Shown: positions 52,679-62,662 of the stretch, one piece after another | Position numbering within the stretch: the stretch's first letter is position 1 | How the letters are laid out: each line of letters starts with the position of its first letter | Notes under the pieces: model-generated | The model's database searches: none | Seen by the model: only the letters and a program-made list of their open reading frames with translations | Told to the model about the DNA's origin: nothing | NCBI GenBank assembly: GCA_041392785.1 | Contig: JAWKLK010000005.1 | Span: forward strand, 1-64,000 | DNA: 64,000 nt | From: OLB9 sp041392785 | GTDB taxonomy: Bacteria; Bacteroidota; Bacteroidia; Chitinophagales; Saprospiraceae | Direction of reading: 5' to 3' | Made by a program: the position numbers and the translations under genes

Positions 52679-55600
52679 ATGAGACTTCAATTTATGCTGC
52701 TCGTCAGCTTCTTTTTTCAAACTCAAATTGAGTCTCAGGTCACTGTGATGGTCAATTTAGACATGACCCAAGTGATAGATTTTGATCCATCGATTGATGC
52801 TGTCTATATGTCAGGAAGTGTAATAGACCTAAGCCATGGATTCGGATCAAGTGCGGTATGGCCAATGCCAGGTACGGATCATCTACTTAAACTGACTGAT
52901 CCAGATGGTAATAATGTGTATGCATTAACCATACAAAATGTTATTTCTTCTCAGTACGCTTTTAAATTTTTTATTGTGAGAAATGATATACCTTCATGGG
53001 ATTATGGAGAATGGGATGGTGGATCAAATAGAAGTTTGGAAGTGTCGACTTCGGATATTTCCCTAAATTTGGACTTTGGAAATATGAATATGACTTCTAC
53101 AGACTACTTAGTAATAAATGAGTTCATGGCTACAAATAGCCTTTTTCAAGACACCGATGACGACTATGAAGATTGGTTGGAAATATACAATCCTACAACT
53201 GACCCAATTGCATTAAATGGCTACTCACTTTCTGATGATAAAAAAGATGTTGGTAAATGGGTTTTTTCATCTATGACACTTTTCCCTGGCCAGTATCTCA
53301 TAATTTGGCTTTCAGGAAAAGACAGAATTTCCATGCCAGTCCACACTAATTTTAAACTCAACTACGAGAAGGAAAGTGTTTATCTTTTTAATCCTATGGG
53401 AAATTTGGTGGATTCATTGCCTATAGTGCCTCAAGATGCTGGCATTTCTTACGGAAGGTATATGGATGGTCAACCTTTGTGGAAATATTTTAATTATCCG
53501 ACACCAGGGGCTAAAAACAGTACAAATGGGTATGATTTTCTATTAAAACCTATTATTCCATCTATGGTAGATGGATATTATACAGTACCTATAGAACTTA
53601 GTTTTACGTCATTGGACAATGGCGCAACAATCAGATATACCACTGATGGGTCTGATCCAGATATAAATGCAAAAGTATATGAATCGCCACTTAATTTGAC
53701 CGATAGAAAAGGTGTACCCAATATTATTTCACTCATTCCTACCAACAATGACCCAAATACAGGTCCTCCCCTCTATGAAGGGTGGCAGCCCCCTTTAGGT
53801 GAGGTAAGTAAAATTCATTCGATAAAAGTACGACCTTTTCACCCTGATGCACCGCCAGGTCCAATAAGTACTTTCACCTACAAAATCAATGATCAAGGTA
53901 GTGATCAGTTTACATTGCCTGTGATTTCACTCAATACTGATCCTGACAATCTATTTGATCCCGAATCAGGTATTTATGTTGAAGGAAACCATGAAAATTT
54001 CTTTGAAGACTGGGAGAAACCGGCACATATTACTTTCTTCGAACAAGATGGCACATTAGCTTTCAAAGATAAAATTGCTATCCAACTTAATGGCAACACT
54101 ACTCGAAGCAGGCCAAGGAAATCCATAAGAGTAATGTACAAGGATCATATAGGTAAGAGTTGGCTTGACTACAGACTTTTTCCAGATAAAACCACAGATA
54201 ACTACAAACAATTTATACTTAGAAATTCAGGTAATGATTGGGATTTTGCTGTATTTAGAGATGCACTTTTTCAATCTTTAGCCAAAGGATTACACGTCGA
54301 AACACAATATTATAGACCTGTTATTACCTTTATAAATGGCGAATATTGGGGTATTCATAATATTAGGGATAAGTACAACGATCATTATTTAGAAGGGAAA
54401 TATGGTTTTGGCAGTGAAGATATATGCATAGGCAGTGATAGAAGTAATTTCAGATGGGGTAATTCAGCTGGACTTACGCATTATAAAGCAATGTATGATT
54501 TTATCCTGAAGAATGATATGTCTAATCCTGTAAACTTCGGCCAAGTCATGAATATGATTGATTTGGAAAGTTTTACAGATTTTCAAATCACAAATATTTT
54601 TGTAAAAAATACAGATTGGCCGGGCAATAATACACTGTACTGGCGATATATGCAGGATTTTAATCCTGATGCAGGAATGAAAGATGGTAGATGGAGATGG
54701 ATGATCTTGGATACCGATTTTGGTTTTAATTTACCATTTCAATACGTTCCTGGACTTTCCGATGGTCCAAATCACAATACATTAAGTATGGCCTTGGCTA
54801 GTAATGGGCCTTCATGGCCAAACCCCTCGTGGTCAACTCTAATTTTGAGGAAGTTAATAGCCAATCAGGAATTCAAGCACCATTTTGTAAACAGATTTTG
54901 TGATTTGCTGAATACAAGATTTAGTGTAGAAAATGTGCAAGCATACATTGATTCTTTTGCCACAGTACTAAAACCAGAAATATCAGAACACGCTGCTAGA
55001 TGGAGAAGACCTGAAAATATCGATGTATGGATGGATAATGTAGAAGCATTGACATCTTTTGCATCATTGCGTCCTGCCGCTCAGTTTGATCACATACAGT
55101 CCACATTGAATACCAATAATCTGTATACAATTACCGTAGATGTCACAGCACCTGAGCATGGATATATCAAAATAAATACAATAGATATCCATTCAAGCAC
55201 CATGGGAGTATCCGATCAACCGTATCCATGGACAGGCAAATACTTTTCTAGTGTACCTATCCAAATCGAAGCTATATCTTTACCAGGATTTACCTTCAGT
55301 CATTGGTCTGGTATTCACTCGGGCACGGATCCCAAAATTACTATTCAGTTGAATGCCAATAGCACACTCACAGCACATTTTGTAATATCTAATGCCCAAC
55401 AATTGATGCATTTTTGGTATTTTAATACTGATATCCCTAATGACGAGCCTCTTACAGCCATCACACCTTCTTTTACAATATCACAAGCCGACCTTCTGTA
55501 TACGTCATCACTGAATGGCTATCCTTTTGATGACGGTCATGTACTTTTTAGAAAAGCTTCCATGGAGCGACGCAATGCACCAACAGAAATAAACTATTCA

Positions 55601-56248
55601 TCTGAAGGAAATCATAATTTACCCTATTCTGCTGATGATATGCGTGGGATTCAAATAAAGCAACCATTTAAAGCTGATCTTGAGAACCGAATTCAGATTA
55701 ATTTTTCTTCTCTTGGATATGAAAATATAAAATTTTCCTTCGCGGCAAAAGATGAAGATGCAGTAGAAGCCATAAGTATTTCATTGAATATTAATGGTGA
55801 ATGGAAAGCGATTTCTCCAAGCTTAATGGTATCGTCAGAATTTACTCTGCATACAGTAGATTTTTCAAATCAAGATGCGATAAACAACCAAGAAAATGCC
55901 TCCATTCGCATGGATTTTATAACCAATAATCCTACTGCGGATTTGGGAAATAGAATTACTTTTAACAATTTATCTATCACTGGTCAGGCTATACATTCCG
56001 GAATAGATGATGACGATATCAAAATTTTACTTTCACCAAACCCAACGTCACAATTTGCCTTTATAAGTGGCATAAATTGGGATGAAGTACTTTCTATTCA
56101 AATTTTTAATATGGAGGGCCAATTATTGCACACATATCCAGATGTACATACTGGTATATTTGTAGGCGATCTTCCTTCAGGGATATATATTGTGAAAATA
56201 GATGCTAAGAAAGAAAGAGTCTTTTATTCAAAGTTAGTAAAACATTGA
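52679..56248 (+). CDS. CotH-domain T9SS surface protein with lamin-tail domain
   Basis: 1189 residues from ATG 52679 (MRLQFMLLVSFFF); the frame opens 78 bp upstream. After the signal a short carbohydrate-module-like region is followed by a lamin-tail domain (about 140-280: INEFMATNS, DWLEIYNP, GYSLSDD). A chitobiase-type FN3-like domain (about 294-407: ATIRYTTDGSDPD) and a CotH kinase-like domain come next (about 412-757: RNSGNDWDFAVFRDAL, YWGIHNIRDKYN, RWRWMILDTDFGF). A C-terminal type A T9SS sorting domain has LSPNPTSQFAFISG and DLPSGIYIVKI. CotH domains are protein kinases in spore coats; here the role is unknown. Confidence 0.85.
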   Translation: MRLQFMLLVSFFFQTQIESQVTVMVNLDMTQVIDFDPSIDAVYMSGSVIDLSHGFGSSAVWPMPGTDHLLKLTDPDGNNVYALTIQNVISSQYAFKFFIVRNDIPSWDYGEWDGGSNRSLEVSTSDISLNLDFGNMNMTSTDYLVINEFMATNSLFQDTDDDYEDWLEIYNPTTDPIALNGYSLSDDKKDVGKWVFSSMTLFPGQYLIIWLSGKDRISMPVHTNFKLNYEKESVYLFNPMGNLVDSLPIVPQDAGISYGRYMDGQPLWKYFNYPTPGAKNSTNGYDFLLKPIIPSMVDGYYTVPIELSFTSLDNGATIRYTTDGSDPDINAKVYESPLNLTDRKGVPNIISLIPTNNDPNTGPPLYEGWQPPLGEVSKIHSIKVRPFHPDAPPGPISTFTYKINDQGSDQFTLPVISLNTDPDNLFDPESGIYVEGNHENFFEDWEKPAHITFFEQDGTLAFKDKIAIQLNGNTTRSRPRKSIRVMYKDHIGKSWLDYRLFPDKTTDNYKQFILRNSGNDWDFAVFRDALFQSLAKGLHVETQYYRPVITFINGEYWGIHNIRDKYNDHYLEGKYGFGSEDICIGSDRSNFRWGNSAGLTHYKAMYDFILKNDMSNPVNFGQVMNMIDLESFTDFQITNIFVKNTDWPGNNTLYWRYMQDFNPDAGMKDGRWRWMILDTDFGFNLPFQYVPGLSDGPNHNTLSMALASNGPSWPNPSWSTLILRKLIANQEFKHHFVNRFCDLLNTRFSVENVQAYIDSFATVLKPEISEHAARWRRPENIDVWMDNVEALTSFASLRPAAQFDHIQSTLNTNNLYTITVDVTAPEHGYIKINTIDIHSSTMGVSDQPYPWTGKYFSSVPIQIEAISLPGFTFSHWSGIHSGTDPKITIQLNANSTLTAHFVISNAQQLMHFWYFNTDIPNDEPLTAITPSFTISQADLLYTSSLNGYPFDDGHVLFRKASMERRNAPTEINYSSEGNHNLPYSADDMRGIQIKQPFKADLENRIQINFSSLGYENIKFSFAAKDEDAVEAISISLNINGEWKAISPSLMVSSEFTLHTVDFSNQDAINNQENASIRMDFITNNPTADLGNRITFNNLSITGQAIHSGIDDDDIKILLSPNPTSQFAFISGINWDEVLSIQIFNMEGQLLHTYPDVHTGIFVGDLPSGIYIVKIDAKKERVFYSKLVKH

Positions 56249-56329
56249 AATTTATTTAACTCATTAAAAGAAAATTAGATTAACTTTGCAATTATCTTAT
56301 TTTAACTCTCAAACAGACATAAAAACTTT

Positions 56330-57421
56330 ATGAAAAATTTGAATTTCCTTTTCATCAGCATTATTTGTTTCTTTTCTCAGATATCATCCGGACAAAGATC
56401 AATTGTAGAGATGATGTCATCTTTTAGTGCTTCAAACTCATCCAATTTTATGCCGTACAACTATACTACTAAATCATATAGATTGGCCTATGATGAGGAA
56501 GAAAAAGTAGATTCTATCTTAGATATCAATGGGGAGCAAGTAAAATTGATGCTTACAGGAACAAAAAACTTCGAATGGAATGGTAATGTATTGAAGACTT
56601 TAGAAACATCGACTACATCTGATTTTGCTACAACGCAAATCTTTGAATTTGATGCAAATTCTAACATTGTAAGGGCCGAAACATTGTTAAATGGAACAAG
56701 TGATGAAGTGATGGATCTTATGAATGAAAAAATGGTGTATTCATATGACAATAAAAATAGAATAACAAAAATTCAATTGTTTAAAAATACTATCGAAAAT
56801 GGCAAAACCGTCATGAATGCCGTTTATGATGACACCTCTGAGCTACCTATTAGCGCAGAAATAGATATGATGGCAAAAATGAAAATAGACCGAGAACCCA
56901 TTACTGATGGGTACAAATATCATTTCAAGATGGAAATTCCGCAAGAATTGATAGATATGGCAAGAGATGAATTGGGATCAAATGCTACAGATGATGAAGT
57001 AATGAATGCGCTCGGCGCCTTCGGAAAGATACCTAAAAAATACAGTGATGTTACGTTTGGTAAAGATGGAACCATACAAGAGGATGTTTATGAAGAAAAT
57101 CAAGAAGTAGCGGACAAAATGGAATTGGTGTCCAAGATTGTCTTCGACAAAAATTTTAATATTTTGAATCAGAATGATTTTGAGTCCGGAGATATCATAT
57201 CTACTATTGTATATGAATACACTGATATGCAAAAAGTCAAATCTATTAAGAAGGACGAGAATGAGAAAAAAATAAATGAATTTGATAAGAATGGTAATAT
57301 TACGAAAGAGTACACTGAATTAGGATATTTATTAAAAAATTACCGTAATGAGAGGCTTACCGAAGTACGTGAATATACAGATTTCGATGAGTTAATAAGT
57401 TATGAAGTTTATCACTTTTGA
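56330..57421 (+). CDS. Secreted protein of unknown function with YD-like repeats
   Basis: 363 residues with a signal peptide (1-21, ending SSGQ). The body has many short beta strands of the YDxxNRITKI / FDKNGNITKEY kind, resembling RHS/YD repeats, but no clear domain. There is no T9SS sorting domain and no membrane helix. A -7-like TAACTTTG (56281-56288) lies upstream. I do not recognise a function. Confidence 0.6.
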   Translation: MKNLNFLFISIICFFSQISSGQRSIVEMMSSFSASNSSNFMPYNYTTKSYRLAYDEEEKVDSILDINGEQVKLMLTGTKNFEWNGNVLKTLETSTTSDFATTQIFEFDANSNIVRAETLLNGTSDEVMDLMNEKMVYSYDNKNRITKIQLFKNTIENGKTVMNAVYDDTSELPISAEIDMMAKMKIDREPITDGYKYHFKMEIPQELIDMARDELGSNATDDEVMNALGAFGKIPKKYSDVTFGKDGTIQEDVYEENQEVADKMELVSKIVFDKNFNILNQNDFESGDIISTIVYEYTDMQKVKSIKKDENEKKINEFDKNGNITKEYTELGYLLKNYRNERLTEVREYTDFDELISYEVYHF

Positions 57422-57584
57422 TAATTAGTACTATAGATTAATAAAGGCATGATTTTGTAGCGTATTTACTAACTGAACCCGTGATAGGTGTTCATTAGGA
57501 ATAAATTTTGAACTCCGAAATTGTGTCAAATCCCACTTCGGAATAAGAGTTATTTTTAAAATATGGAAAACTATTAAAAAGGGT

Positions 57585-57607
57585 TATATTTGTCATTGGC
57601 TTAAGCC
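57585..57607 (+). promoter_or_regulatory. Possible promoter with palindrome
   Basis: TATATTTG (57585-57592) matches the -7 consensus, and GGCTTAAGCC (57598-57607), a perfect palindrome, covers the expected start site. No -33 box is seen. Confidence 0.3.
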
Positions 57608-57616
57608 CTTGTTATA

Positions 57617-58864
57617 ATGAAACTAAATATTCGTTTATACTTTAAAAATCTCAATGTCTTGACATTCATAGTATTATATGCTATGAGCGCTTTTGGAATG
57701 CAAGAAACACTGCTTGGAGATAAAGAAAAACTTTCCATACCATTCACAGATATCAATGGATTTATTGTTGTGGATGTTGTTATCCAAAACAAATTATATC
57801 AAAAAATGATATTGGATACAGGTGCTGAACATACCATCCTATTTCCAAGTCCAGTCATCAATATTCTCCAATTACCTACACATAAAAAAATTAGAGTTCA
57901 AGGGGCAGACCTACGCTCTGATGTATTTGCGAATGTCACTAATGGCGTAAAAATATCTTTGGCCAATACATCTACTGTCCCATCTAATATGATAATCCTT
58001 GAAGAAAATTCTTTTGATTTTTCTCAATATTTAGGAACAGAAGTTACAGGAATAATTGGTATGGAATTATTCAAATCTTTGATTTTACAAATTGATTATA
58101 AGAAAAATCTCGTAACATTATATGATCCTTCTCGATTCAGGCCTGAGTCATTGAAAAATCATGTTAAGTTTCCAATAAAAATAGTCGATAATAAGCCCTA
58201 TATTAGGGCAAATGTATTGGTTTCAGGGGAGAAGATGTCTACTTCCACACTTTTGTTAGATACGGGTGCAGGTATGACTGCAATGCTTCATAATAACACT
58301 GACACAACATTGACCTTGCCAGAAAAAGTGGTCAAGGGAAGTATAGGAAAAGGCATTTCAGGAGATGTAGAGGGTTTTTCAGGAAAGATCAGAAAATTGG
58401 AATTTGCAGGGCTTCAGTTTTCAAATTTAATCACCCATTTTCAAGCTCTTGACTCAACTCTCATAATACACAAAAAAATAGTAAGAAATGGAATCATTGG
58501 AAATCAGGTGCTTTCTAGACTGGATTTTTATATAGACTTCTTGAATGAAACGATATACATTAAGCCCAATAAAGACTATAACAAGAATTTTGAGTTTGAC
58601 CGTAGTGGGATCACGATTTTTAGTTTTGGCCCAGATTTGAATCAATATTATGTCAAGTATGTTTTGGAAAATTCACCAGCAGATGAAGCAGACATCAGAC
58701 CCGGTGATGTGATTAAGAAAGTGGGGTTCTGGAATTTCAGAGTACTTTCATTAAAGTATATCAGTAGGAAATTAAGTGATGATATAGGTAAAAAAGTTAC
58801 ACTTACTATTGAGAGAGATGGTAAGAAGATGAAGAAGTTTATTATCCTTAGAGAGCTTTTGTGA
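57617..58864 (+). CDS. Retropepsin-like aspartic protease with PDZ domain
   Basis: 415 residues. A signal or anchor (about 12-28) is followed by two tandem aspartic-protease halves with DTGA active-site motifs (near residues 67 in KMILDTGAEHT and 214 in LLLDTGAGMT). A C-terminal PDZ domain (about 325-410: NSPADEADIRPGDVIKKV) ends the protein. Two DTGA halves in one chain can make a pseudo-dimeric active site, as in pepsins. It is probably periplasmic, and the substrate is unknown. It is convergent with the DUF4403 gene. Confidence 0.82.
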   Translation: MKLNIRLYFKNLNVLTFIVLYAMSAFGMQETLLGDKEKLSIPFTDINGFIVVDVVIQNKLYQKMILDTGAEHTILFPSPVINILQLPTHKKIRVQGADLRSDVFANVTNGVKISLANTSTVPSNMIILEENSFDFSQYLGTEVTGIIGMELFKSLILQIDYKKNLVTLYDPSRFRPESLKNHVKFPIKIVDNKPYIRANVLVSGEKMSTSTLLLDTGAGMTAMLHNNTDTTLTLPEKVVKGSIGKGISGDVEGFSGKIRKLEFAGLQFSNLITHFQALDSTLIIHKKIVRNGIIGNQVLSRLDFYIDFLNETIYIKPNKDYNKNFEFDRSGITIFSFGPDLNQYYVKYVLENSPADEADIRPGDVIKKVGFWNFRVLSLKYISRKLSDDIGKKVTLTIERDGKKMKKFIILRELL

Positions 58865-58906
58865 TGTTGTATTATATAAAGATGGAATTTATATACATGT
58901 AGGAGT

Positions 58907-60301
58907 TTAAAATTTCGAAAACGACCGAAAATCTTTGATGTAGACATCCAAATATATATTACTGAATATAATAGCTTCCATTTTACCAGGTTTCAGTTCA
59001 AAGGTTTCTATTCCCGATTTACCTAGGGCTACCTTCAGCTCCATGTCGGATTTTGTCTTGATGTCATTGACCATTTGATCTATAGTACTCTGTGCTTGAT
59101 CTATGTAGGAATCCATCGGAAATGTCAACTGTGCCTCTAATTCACGTTTAATTTTTCCTTCAGCAAGCCATGCTGCAGTTTTGTGCAATATATTTTTGGT
59201 GCGCAGCTCAATATCTGCAATTTTCAATGAGAATGAATTAGAATGCAGATCATAGTTTGGCTTTGCTTTTATAGATAAAGTGCCGTTAATAGATCCATTT
59301 ACATCCATAACGACTCTGATATGCTCATAATCACAATTGGTCATTACGTTATTGACAGTGATGGTTTTCCCTTCTGCCGTGAAAGTCCTATTATTTAAGT
59401 TTTCTCTTAGCGATGTATTGACATCCATCATATTTATTTCAGCAGCTAGCTTTATGGTAGAACTATCTGACATGTTTTCTGACCATACCAATGGTGGGGT
59501 ATGAACACTTATATTGTTTGCTGGAGGTGGATAAGAAGTCATAGTATTCATTGTTCTTACCCCAATTTTTCCTACGGAAGTAAATCTTTGATTTCGTAAA
59601 TTATTCAGGTAGATTCTTTCAGGTTTGATGTGGATGTAAGCTAGTAATGGTGGCGGCAGTGAAAATGGTGAAGCCAACATGTCAGATATTTCTTTCATTT
59701 TCTGCTGTAATGAAAAATTATCAGCAACAGAAGCATCAATACTTTGCTCTATTTGTGTTTTTGTTTTTTCTATCACAAGATTTGAGATGGACTCTATGGG
59801 TATATGGATACCTCCAATAGAAAGTTTGGGTTTTTCTACCCATCTGTGGTGAGAAAGACTTGTCTTGGTGTCCATACGCCACATGGAATCAATATCAAAA
59901 GAAGTAATAAAGTTCATCTCTAGAACACCTTTTGCCTTCAGTGTACTCAAAAAAGTTTTCTTTTCTACCTCGATTCCTATAGGTGTATTAATGAGAATAT
60001 TTTTCCCAGAAATTTCTATCGTTGCATCAGATGGTTTTGAAAGAATCATTTTAACATCGTATTGCGGAATGCTAAAATCACCACTCAAGGCATCTCTTAT
60101 GGCATTATTGAAGGTGTCTTGAATTGCCTTTTTGTCCAATCTATAATTGATTACTATATCAGAATAAAAGTCCTTTTTAGTATTGTTGAAATAGACTGGT
60201 TGCGCTGAATTACTTTTATTGCGAGTGCTACAACTCGCTATTGTAAAAAGAGCTATTAAGATAAACAAATATATTGAAAAATAAAAATGACGCATTGTCA
60301 T
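58907..60301 (-). CDS. DUF4403 family lipoprotein
   Basis: About 464 residues from ATG 60301; the frame extends 21 bp further into the upstream MlaD gene and a start at 60295 is also possible. A lipoprotein signal (LFTIASCSTRNK) precedes a long beta-rich body in which the DUF4403 pattern recurs (IHIPIESISNLVIEKTKTQIEQSID). DUF4403 proteins belong to the lipid-binding tubular lipoprotein superfamily by fold. Coupling with an MCE/MlaD gene just upstream fits a role in lipid handling at the envelope, which is an inference. Confidence 0.75.
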   Translation of the reverse strand: MTMRHFYFSIYLFILIALFTIASCSTRNKSNSAQPVYFNNTKKDFYSDIVINYRLDKKAIQDTFNNAIRDALSGDFSIPQYDVKMILSKPSDATIEISGKNILINTPIGIEVEKKTFLSTLKAKGVLEMNFITSFDIDSMWRMDTKTSLSHHRWVEKPKLSIGGIHIPIESISNLVIEKTKTQIEQSIDASVADNFSLQQKMKEISDMLASPFSLPPPLLAYIHIKPERIYLNNLRNQRFTSVGKIGVRTMNTMTSYPPPANNISVHTPPLVWSENMSDSSTIKLAAEINMMDVNTSLRENLNNRTFTAEGKTITVNNVMTNCDYEHIRVVMDVNGSINGTLSIKAKPNYDLHSNSFSLKIADIELRTKNILHKTAAWLAEGKIKRELEAQLTFPMDSYIDQAQSTIDQMVNDIKTKSDMELKVALGKSGIETFELKPGKMEAIIFSNIYLDVYIKDFRSFSKF

Positions 60302-60308
60302 AAAGTGC

Positions 60309-61373
60309 CTACTTTTCTTCAATTTTTTGATTCAATGGATCATTTTCAGGCGTGGTGAATTCTTTTTGTTTTTTGCCAAAAAGAGAGAAATGTGCATATC
60401 GTTTTGGGTTAAGACGTAAATCTTGTAATAAAAAGTTGAGATTTCTTGTTGTCAACTCGATATTGGTATACAAATTTTTGTCATTCAATAGTTTAGCAAT
60501 GGTGCCATTACCAGAACTAGCTTTTGCCAATACCTGATTCAATTCATTTAAAGTAGTGTTGGCATTGGTTAAGGTTTTTGTAAGCTCATCCACTGCTATT
60601 TTTGAACCACCTAAAGTTGCATTGGTTTTTTCCACTGTTTCTTTAAGATTTGATTGCGCCAAATCCGTAGTTACTTTATTCAAGTTGGCAATCATGGATT
60701 CAATATTTTGATTACTTTTTGCCAATGCCGAAGTAAGACTATTCATGTTGCCCATAATTTTTCTGAGGTCAGTGCTATTTTGCAACAATATTGTATTGAC
60801 CTGTTCAGTAAGTTTATTGGCGTTTAATGATGTATGTTCAATATTCCTCACAGTAGCATGAATGGCACCTTCTTCTCCTTCTTTACCTAATGTTTTGAAT
60901 AGTTCTTTTGCTGATTTTGTGAGGTCTGAGCTATACTCTTCTATCTCTTTGTCACCAATCATACCTTCAATAAAACCTACTACTCTGCCTTCCAAAACAT
61001 CTCCGCTTTCTACACAATCAGCTCCTGAACAAGGCTTATCAAAAGAAATAAATAATCCTTTGCCATCAATGATTCCTGTACTTTTAAGATTTACAATCGC
61101 ATTTTTAGGTATTTTGAAATCATTATTGACTAAAAAAAACACATCCATCAATTTGACATTCTCATGATTCATTTTTATAGATGTGACGCTTCCTATTTTA
61201 TATCCATTGACCAAAACTGGAGAAGACACTTCCAATCCTGTGACGTCTCCAAATGTAGTTTTAATCTGTGTATCTGAGGATAAAAGATTTTTACCTTTGA
61301 GGAATGTATATCCCCAGATGGCGACTACTAGCGACAATACGGTCAAAAGACCAATTTTTAATTCTCTAGTCAT
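60309..61373 (-). CDS. mlaD: MCE-domain lipid transport protein, MlaD family
   Basis: 354 residues. One N-terminal membrane helix (about 7-25) is followed by an MCE domain (about 35-115: VTGLEVSSPVLVNGYKIGSVTSI). A long helical/coiled-coil tail then has repeated N-x-x-T-x-x-L segments. Such proteins form rings or tubes that carry phospholipids across the periplasm. Its stop lies inside the extended frame of the DUF4403 gene. The upstream amidase gene is 82 bp away on the same strand, with a hairpin between them. Confidence 0.85.
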   Translation of the reverse strand: MTRELKIGLLTVLSLVVAIWGYTFLKGKNLLSSDTQIKTTFGDVTGLEVSSPVLVNGYKIGSVTSIKMNHENVKLMDVFFLVNNDFKIPKNAIVNLKSTGIIDGKGLFISFDKPCSGADCVESGDVLEGRVVGFIEGMIGDKEIEEYSSDLTKSAKELFKTLGKEGEEGAIHATVRNIEHTSLNANKLTEQVNTILLQNSTDLRKIMGNMNSLTSALAKSNQNIESMIANLNKVTTDLAQSNLKETVEKTNATLGGSKIAVDELTKTLTNANTTLNELNQVLAKASSGNGTIAKLLNDKNLYTNIELTTRNLNFLLQDLRLNPKRYAHFSLFGKKQKEFTTPENDPLNQKIEEK

Positions 61374-61388
61374 AATTTGTTGGACTTC

Positions 61389-61419
61389 GTCATGTAAAAA
61401 TAATGGTTATTAACATGAC
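61389..61419. other. Inverted repeat between amidase and mlaD genes
   Basis: GTCATGT (61389-61395) pairs with ACATGAC (61413-61419), and inside AATAA pairs with TTATT. No T-run follows, so it may be an attenuator or processing hairpin rather than a full terminator. Confidence 0.4.
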
Positions 61420-61454
61420 TTCAAACAAAATGTTTTTAGATGGTGAATGGATGT

Positions 61455-62594
61455 CTATAATTTGTCCTTCGAAACGATAAATGTGCCTTTGTACCCCATT
61501 TTTGTTAATTGAGCTTTTACTGATGCTGCTTCTTCTTTGGTTTTATAATATCCCATGACATACTTGTAGTAATCTCCTGATTGTATCACATTAAGATTTC
61601 CAAATTTATTCAAAAGGGGAGATTCAATAGTTGAATTTTGTTCTTTTACTGCTGCAATTTGTACACCCCAAACACTTATATTTTCTTCTACTTGTTGAGA
61701 TATTTGTGCTTTTGAGATGATATCAGATTGCTTCAAAGTACTGTTATAAAACGTATCGAATGCACTTAAAATAGCCCTAGCAACATCATTTTGACCTTCT
61801 TCAGAAATCAAATATTTTTCTTCCTCATCATTACTAAGAAATCCTGCCTCTATTAATACTGCTGGCATCGAAGCTCGTCGCAATACCGCAAAGCCTGCTT
61901 GCTTTACACCTCTACTTTTGAAACCATTCCTGCCTTTGAAATTATTCTCAACATCAGCTGCGAATGCTATGCTTTTATCCAAGTAGGCATTTTGGTACAT
62001 AGACATCATAATATGCCCTTCGGGAGAATTTGGATTGTATCCATCATAATTTTTCTCAAAATTTGATTCTAATAAGATGGATGCATTTTCTCTTTTAGCA
62101 ACATCAAGGTTTTCATCCGCTCTATGCAATCCCATCACAAAGGTTTCTGTGCCTTTTGTATTGGCATTAGAAATAAAATTGCAATGGATACTTATGAAAA
62201 GATCTGCATTTTCTTCATTGGCATATTGTATTCTTCGGAATAAAGGAATGAATACATCAGTATTGCGTGTTAAAAGTACTTCTACATCTGCATACTTACT
62301 TTTGATCAAATCTGCTGTCTTCAAAGCCATCGCTAGGGTAAGATCTTTTTCTACACCATGATCGCCCTTACACCCAGGATCGTGACCACCATGTCCTGCA
62401 TCGATTACAATTTTTTTTACTTTTTTGTCTATGATGGCATCGTTTATAAATTCAAGTTGAGTAGCATTGTTGGATTTTATGGTTATTTTAACAGGTGTTT
62501 TGCCATTTGCTTGAAGCAATATAGCAAAAAATAGCGTTATTCCAAAACACCATTTTAATACATTGTTGATTATTTGAGGAAAATTCGAGACCAT
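61455..62594 (-). CDS. N-acetylmuramoyl-L-alanine amidase with SPOR-like tail
   Basis: A 379-residue peptidoglycan hydrolase of the Amidase_3 family, which removes peptide stems from glycan strands. A signal/anchor (about 10-30) precedes the zinc amidase domain: VIDAGHGGHDPG (zinc His), a Glu in VEKDLTLAMALK, SIHCNF (second zinc His) and VLIEAGFLSNDEEE (catalytic Glu). The last ~75 residues look like a SPOR-type peptidoglycan-binding repeat (VWGVQIAAVKEQ ... YYKTKEEAASVKAQL). It is divergent from the LptD-like gene, an order common in Bacteroidota. Confidence 0.9.
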   Translation of the reverse strand: MVSNFPQIINNVLKWCFGITLFFAILLQANGKTPVKITIKSNNATQLEFINDAIIDKKVKKIVIDAGHGGHDPGCKGDHGVEKDLTLAMALKTADLIKSKYADVEVLLTRNTDVFIPLFRRIQYANEENADLFISIHCNFISNANTKGTETFVMGLHRADENLDVAKRENASILLESNFEKNYDGYNPNSPEGHIMMSMYQNAYLDKSIAFAADVENNFKGRNGFKSRGVKQAGFAVLRRASMPAVLIEAGFLSNDEEEKYLISEEGQNDVARAILSAFDTFYNSTLKQSDIISKAQISQQVEENISVWGVQIAAVKEQNSTIESPLLNKFGNLNVIQSGDYYKYVMGYYKTKEEAASVKAQLTKMGYKGTFIVSKDKL

Positions 62595-62662
62595 TGATGT
62601 ACTTTTGTGCTTTTAAAAGCGCAAATATAATAAATTAAAATAATATATAATATTTAAATTGT

